Of a DNA stretch of 64,000 bases, positions 59,926-64,000 are shown in pieces. This stretch comes from Streptomyces sp. NBC_00457 (GTDB lineage Bacteria; Actinomycetota; Actinomycetes; Streptomycetales; Streptomycetaceae). A program made the position numbers and the translations under genes. A model generated the notes under the pieces. The model made no database searches. It was given only the letters and a program-made list of their open reading frames with translations, and had not been told where the DNA came from. The stretch is from contig NZ_CP107905.1 in assembly GCF_036014015.1 (NCBI RefSeq), positions 1,178,001-1,242,000 of the forward strand, written 5' to 3'. Position 1 is the first letter of the stretch; every line of letters begins with the position of its first letter.

Positions 59926-61449
59926 ATGTCCCCCACCCCCGCTCCGTCCGGCGTCCCGCCCCACGACGAGGAACAGCGCCTGCGTGAACTCGGCTACCGC
60001 CCCGTGCTCGCCCGCCGCATGGGCGGCTTCGGCAACTTCGCCATCAGTTTCTCCGTGATCTCGATCCTGTCCGGCTGCATGACCCTGTACGGCTTCGGCA
60101 TGGGCGCCGGCGGGCCCGCCGTGATGCTGTGGGGCTGGGCCGGCGTCGGCCTGTTCGTGCTGTGCGTCGGACTCGCCCTGGCGGAAGTCACCAGCGCCTA
60201 CCCGACCTCGGGCGCCCTGTACTACATGGCCGACCGGCTCGGCGGCCGGCGCTGGGGCTGGTACACGGGCTGGCTGAATCTGCTCGGTCTGCTGGGCGCG
60301 ATCGCCGGTATCGACTACGGGGCCGCCCTGTTCACCGGCGCCTTCATGAACCTCCAGTGGGGCTTCGAGCCGACGCCGGAGAAGACGTTCCTGATCTTCA
60401 TGGTGATCCTGCTGCTGCACGCCACCCTGAACCTGTTCGGCGTCCGGCTGGTCAGCGTCCTCAACTCCATCAGCGTGTGGTGGCACCTCGCCGGTGTCGC
60501 GGTCATCGTCGGGGCGCTGGCCATCGTCCCCGACCACCACCAGTCGCCGTCCTTCGTCTTCACCGAGTTCGTCAACGACACCGGCTGGTCCAACCCCGTC
60601 TACGTCGCCGCGATCGGCCTGCTGCTCGCGCAGTACACCTTCTCCGGCTACGACGCCTCCGCTCACCTCTCCGAGGAGACCTCCAACGCCTCGGTGTCGG
60701 CGGCCCGCGGCATCGTGCGCGCCATCTGGGTCTCCTGGATCGCGGGCTTCGTGCTGCTCGCCGGCCTCACCTTCGCCATCCAGGACTACGACGCCACACG
60801 CGCCAGCGAGACCGGGGTGCCGCCCGCGCAGATCCTGCTCGACGGCCTCGGCACCGACGGCGCAAGCGCCCTGCTGCTCGTGGTGATCGTCGCCCAGCTG
60901 TTCTGCGGCAACGCCGAAGTGGCCGCGGCCAGCCGCATGGTGTTCGCGTTCAGCCGGGACCGCGCGCTGCCGGGCTCCCACCTGTGGCGCAAGGTCAGCA
61001 GCCGCACCCAGACCCCGGTCGCCGCCGTCTGGCTGTCGGTGGCGGTCGCCTGCGTCCTCGCCCTGCCGTCCCTGTACTCGGCGACGGCGTACGGCGCGGT
61101 CACCGCCATCAACGTCATCGGCATCACGCCCGCATACGTCATCCCCGTGTTCCTGCGGCTTCGGGCGGGCGACCGCTTCCAGCCCGGGCCCTGGAACCTG
61201 GGCCGGTGGAGCAGGCCGATCGGCTGGACCGCGGTGGCGTGGGTGGCCTGTGTGACGGTGCTGTTCTGCCTGCCCCAGTCGTCTCCGGTGACGGTCGACA
61301 CAATGAACTACGCCTCCGTCGCCCTCGCTGTCGTACTCGTCCTCGCCACGGTGTGGTGGTTCGTCGCCCGGCGTTCGTACGGAACGCCCACCACAGCGGC
61401 GTACGGCGACGACCGGGAGCAGGCCGAACTGGCCGAGGGAATCGTCTGA
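59926..61449 (+). CDS. APC-superfamily amino acid permease
   Basis: 507 aa with about twelve helices. The N-terminal RRMGGFGNFAISFSVISILS and GCMTLYGFGMGAGGPAVMLW, AEVTSAYPTSGALYYMADRL, and GYDASAHLSEETSNASVSAA are typical of the amino-acid/choline (GABA permease and BAT1-like) subgroup. GGAGG stands 11 bases before ATG 59926. A long cytosolic N-terminus (~30 residues) and an acidic C-terminal tail frame the helices. Followed by a strong terminator. The substrate is probably an amine or amino acid. Confidence 0.95.
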   Translation: MSPTPAPSGVPPHDEEQRLRELGYRPVLARRMGGFGNFAISFSVISILSGCMTLYGFGMGAGGPAVMLWGWAGVGLFVLCVGLALAEVTSAYPTSGALYYMADRLGGRRWGWYTGWLNLLGLLGAIAGIDYGAALFTGAFMNLQWGFEPTPEKTFLIFMVILLLHATLNLFGVRLVSVLNSISVWWHLAGVAVIVGALAIVPDHHQSPSFVFTEFVNDTGWSNPVYVAAIGLLLAQYTFSGYDASAHLSEETSNASVSAARGIVRAIWVSWIAGFVLLAGLTFAIQDYDATRASETGVPPAQILLDGLGTDGASALLLVVIVAQLFCGNAEVAAASRMVFAFSRDRALPGSHLWRKVSSRTQTPVAAVWLSVAVACVLALPSLYSATAYGAVTAINVIGITPAYVIPVFLRLRAGDRFQPGPWNLGRWSRPIGWTAVAWVACVTVLFCLPQSSPVTVDTMNYASVALAVVLVLATVWWFVARRSYGTPTTAAYGDDREQAELAEGIV

Positions 61450-61510
61450 GCTGCGCGATCCGGGCATCGGTCCCGGTACGAACTCCTGTGCCCGATACGG
61501 CAGGATGAGC

Positions 61511-61548
61511 CCTCGCGCCGGACATCGAAGGACCTGTCCGGCGCGAGG
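61511..61548 (+). terminator. Terminator of the APC permease transcript
   Basis: CCTCGCGCCGGACA-N10-TGTCCGGCGCGAGG, a perfect 14-bp stem 62 bases past the permease stop. Confidence 0.85.
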
Positions 61549-61646
61549 CGCACATCACGGAAGCGAGCAGGTGACCAGGTGACGAGACTTCACATCCGGC
61601 TGTCGGCGAGGAATGTCCCCGCGGATCTTCTCACCGGAGGTGACCG

Positions 61647-62750
61647 GTGAACCGCGAACTCACCATGCACGACCTGGTCATCGCCGGTATCGCGATGGCC
61701 GCGGGCCTGCTGGCGGCGTTCCTGCTGCGGATGCTGCTGCGCTGGCTGGGCAAGCACGCGGACCGCACCCGCTGGACCGGCGACGAGGTCATCGTCGCCG
61801 CGCTGCGGACGGTGATCCCGTGGACCGCGATAGTGGGCGGCGCGGCGGCCGCGGCGGCGGCGCTGCCGCTCACCAGGACGGTTCATCGCAACGTCAACCA
61901 GGGCCTGACCGTCCTGCTGATCCTCGTCGTGACGATCTCGGCGGCCCGGATGGTCGCCGGACTGATCCGCACGGTCACCCAGGCCCGCTCCGGGGTCGCC
62001 GGGTCGGCCACGATCTTCGTCAACATCACCCGGGTCGTGGTCCTGGCGATCGGCTGCCTGGTGGTGCTGCAGACGCTGGGCATCTCCATAGCCCCGCTGC
62101 TCACCGCCCTCGGTGTGGGTGGTCTCGCGGTCGCCCTGGCGCTGCAGGACACGCTCGCCAACCTCTTCGCGGGCATCCACATCCTCGCCTCGAAGACCGT
62201 CCAGCCCGGTGACTACATCCGGCTGAGCAGCGGCGAGGAGGGCTATGTCACCGACATCAACTGGCGGCAGACCACCGTCCGCAACCTCTCCAACAACCTG
62301 GTCATCATCCCCAACGGCCAGTTGGCGGGAACGAACATGACCAACTACAACCGCCCCGAGCAGGACCTCACCATCCTGCTCCAGGCGGGCGTCGCCTACG
62401 ACAGCGACCTGGAGCACGTGGAGCGGGTCACCATGGAGGTGATCGCCGAGGTGATGACCGAGATCACCGGCGCCATGCCGGACCATGAGCCTGCGGTGCG
62501 CTTCCACACCTTCGGCGATTCGCGCATCGGGTTCACGATCATCCTGGGCGTCGGCGAGTTCAGCGACCAGTTCCGGATCAAGCACGAGTTCATCAAGCGC
62601 CTGCACAAGCGCTACCACGAGGAGGGCATCCGCATCCCCTCCCCGACCCGCACGGTGGCCCTGCAGCAGGGCGCGGTGTCGATTCCGCAGCCGCGCGGCG
62701 CGGAGATCGTGGTCGAGCCGGGCGCGATCCCCGCCGCCCGGCTCGACTGA
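61647..62750 (+). CDS. MscS-family mechanosensitive channel
   Basis: 367 aa. Three N-terminal helices (LVIAGIAMAAGLLAAFLLRM ...), a pore helix with VGGLAVALALQDTLANLFAG that is the family's TM3, then the beta domain (VQPGDYIRLSSGEEGYVTDI, TTVRNLSNNLVIIPNGQLAG) and the mixed alpha/beta C-terminal cage (GDSRIGFTIILGVGEFSDQF, HEFIKRLHKRYHEEGIRIP). It opens under membrane tension to release solutes. GTG 61647 has GGAGG six bases upstream. Confidence 0.95.
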   Translation: MNRELTMHDLVIAGIAMAAGLLAAFLLRMLLRWLGKHADRTRWTGDEVIVAALRTVIPWTAIVGGAAAAAAALPLTRTVHRNVNQGLTVLLILVVTISAARMVAGLIRTVTQARSGVAGSATIFVNITRVVVLAIGCLVVLQTLGISIAPLLTALGVGGLAVALALQDTLANLFAGIHILASKTVQPGDYIRLSSGEEGYVTDINWRQTTVRNLSNNLVIIPNGQLAGTNMTNYNRPEQDLTILLQAGVAYDSDLEHVERVTMEVIAEVMTEITGAMPDHEPAVRFHTFGDSRIGFTIILGVGEFSDQFRIKHEFIKRLHKRYHEEGIRIPSPTRTVALQQGAVSIPQPRGAEIVVEPGAIPAARLD

Positions 62751-62777
62751 TCCCTTACCTCTACCTCGACCGATCCC

Positions 62778-64000
62778 TTACAGGGTGGCCGAGTTGTCGT
62801 GGTGCCCGTCCGTCCGGTTCTCCGGCCGCCGCAGCGACGTACTCGGCGGCGTCACCGTCCAGTCGGGGTGTCCGGGCATCCGCGGGGTCTTCGTGCCGTA
62901 GAGCCAGTCCCGCAGGAAGCCGGACAGGTCGCGGCCGGAGACCTCCGAGGCGACGGCGATGTAGTGGTCCGTGGACGCCGAGGAGTTGCGGAAGCGGTCC
63001 AGGAAGGCGCGCTCCACGGCGTTGAACACCGTCTCGCCGATCTCGTTGCGCAGGGCGTAGAGCACGAGGACGCCGCCGAGGTAGCGCTGGCTGTCGAAGA
63101 GGTTCACCGCGTTCGGGGCCGCGACCGGGCCCGAGTCACGGCGCCACTGGTCGCCCCGCGCGTAGGTGTTCTTCATCCGGGCCTCCATCGTGGTCAAGCC
63201 GATGGAGTCCGGCCAGCCGCGCTCGTAGCGGTAGAGCAGCCCGTAGAAGTCGGCGTGGCCCTCGTTGATCCACAGGTCGGCCCAGGTGGCCGGGGAGACC
63301 AGGTTGCCGAAGTAGGAGTGGACCAGCTCGTGCATCATGTGCGAGCCGATCTTGGACTCCTCCTGGAGGAGGTAGTTCGGCTTGTACAGGGTGAGGGTCT
63401 GGGTCTCCAGGCCGGTGAAGTCGAAGGCGTTCGGGTCGTCGGAGTTGCAGGGCAGCAGGCCGTACGTCTCGAACGGGTACGCCCCGAGCCGCTGCTCGAT
63501 CCAGCTCACCAGGTTCGGTGTGAGGGCGAGCGCCGGCTCCAGGGCGGTGGCGCGGGCGGTCGGTACGACGTCCCGGAGCGGGAGTCCGTGCGGGCCGGGC
63601 CGGTCCGTGACCACGTAGTCGCCGACCGTGATCTGCACGATCTCGGTGGCGATCGGCTCCCTGGAGCGGTAGGTGTACGCGGTCCGGCCGTCGGCGAGGT
63701 TCTCGGTGCTCACGAGGCGACCGCTCGCGACGCCGCGCAGGCCCGCCGGGACGGTGATGCGGAAGGTGAAGTCCGCCTTGTCCACCGGGTGGTCGTTGCA
63801 CGGGAAGACGGTGTGCGCCGAGTCCGGCTGGGGGCAGATGGCGAAGCCGTCCGGGGTGGGGACCCACGCCGTGTGCGCGAGGGTGCGGCGCGGGTCCGCC
63901 GTGTACGTCACGGCGACGGCGGTCTTCTTGCCCGCGGGCAGGCACCGGGCGGGCGTGATCCGCAGCTTCTCGTCGGCCTGCTCGAAGGCGGCCGTGCGGC
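62778..64000 (-). CDS. M1-family metallopeptidase, 5' end beyond the window
   Basis: At least 407 residues; the frame stays open to the right edge (…LRITPARCLPAGKKTAVAV), so the start lies outside. Zinc site HELVH followed by 18 residues and E in WINEGHADFYG, the exact HExxH-x18-E pattern of M1. The exopeptidase GAMEN motif appears as the variant GLETQ. C-terminal part shows the helical region (ALRNEIGETVFNAVERAFLD) and ends GHHDNSATL. Streptomyces M1 members of this type are usually secreted aminopeptidases. Confidence 0.93.
   Translation of the reverse strand, partial: RTAAFEQADEKLRITPARCLPAGKKTAVAVTYTADPRRTLAHTAWVPTPDGFAICPQPDSAHTVFPCNDHPVDKADFTFRITVPAGLRGVASGRLVSTENLADGRTAYTYRSREPIATEIVQITVGDYVVTDRPGPHGLPLRDVVPTARATALEPALALTPNLVSWIEQRLGAYPFETYGLLPCNSDDPNAFDFTGLETQTLTLYKPNYLLQEESKIGSHMMHELVHSYFGNLVSPATWADLWINEGHADFYGLLYRYERGWPDSIGLTTMEARMKNTYARGDQWRRDSGPVAAPNAVNLFDSQRYLGGVLVLYALRNEIGETVFNAVERAFLDRFRNSSASTDHYIAVASEVSGRDLSGFLRDWLYGTKTPRMPGHPDWTVTPPSTSLRRPENRTDGHHDNSATL

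Noticed and set aside
59878..61467. 529-codon minus-strand frame over the APC permease
   Set aside because: Shadow; the permease on the plus strand has full family motifs, an SD and a terminator.

Overview
The window is Streptomyces-like chromosomal DNA. GC is very high, third positions are G/C-biased, GTG and TTG starts with clear Shine-Dalgarno (SD) sites are common, and the gene families are typically actinobacterial (DUF5302, Trk/SPFH/NfeD clusters, Pro-rich Ser/Thr kinase, RHS proteins). No rRNA, tRNA or CRISPR array was found. The last gene runs off the right edge.

Layout. 0.1-2 kb: a small Pro-rich ORF and a tight operon panD - GNAT - Asp/Glu-racemase-like. 2-26.4 kb: a probable genomic island. 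A tyrosine integrase (25.1-26.2 kb) lies beside a duplicated panD 5' end cut off after ten codons (26.4 kb), and an excisionase-like HTH gene lies near the other end (2.5 kb). Inside are broken genes (LacI, cupin, IS110, integrase piece), a MerR/SDR pair with a clean operator, a 2083-aa RHS protein with a membrane-type C-terminal domain and a candidate immunity gene, and a CHAT-protease/TPR gene coupled to a small membrane protein. The island also holds a graveyard of fermentation genes: an adhE tail, an internally deleted pflB, pflA lacking an iron-sulfur cysteine, and a frameshifted phosphoketolase tail. DoxX and MMPL membrane proteins follow.

26.5-31.5 kb is again mosaic: an IS110 tail, GNAT and galactose-oxidase remnants, intact DUF4142 and MarR genes, a PP2C tail, and a frameshifted lactonase. 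31.6-47 kb is a membrane/ion-homeostasis region: a PucR-type regulator, an EamA transporter, a double-RCK membrane protein, a CBS protein, two separate NfeD-SPFH (flotillin/stomatin) pairs on either side of a TrkH-TrkA potassium uptake pair, and an alanine:cation symporter. Three copies of a ~42-bp palindromic element occur upstream of genes in this region and may mark a small regulon.

47-64 kb is core-like: DUF5302, DEAD-box helicase, Ser/Thr kinase, ABC exporter, YbhN-like membrane protein, a three-gene glycerol kinase/FAD-oxidoreductase operon with four 10-bp tandem repeats just upstream, an APC permease, MscS, and an M1 aminopeptidase cut by the window edge.

The best candidate for an undescribed system is the CHAT-TPR protein plus 173-aa single-pass membrane protein (14.1-18.1 kb). 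An apparent N-terminal zinc ribbon of the CHAT gene is interrupted by an in-frame TAG.
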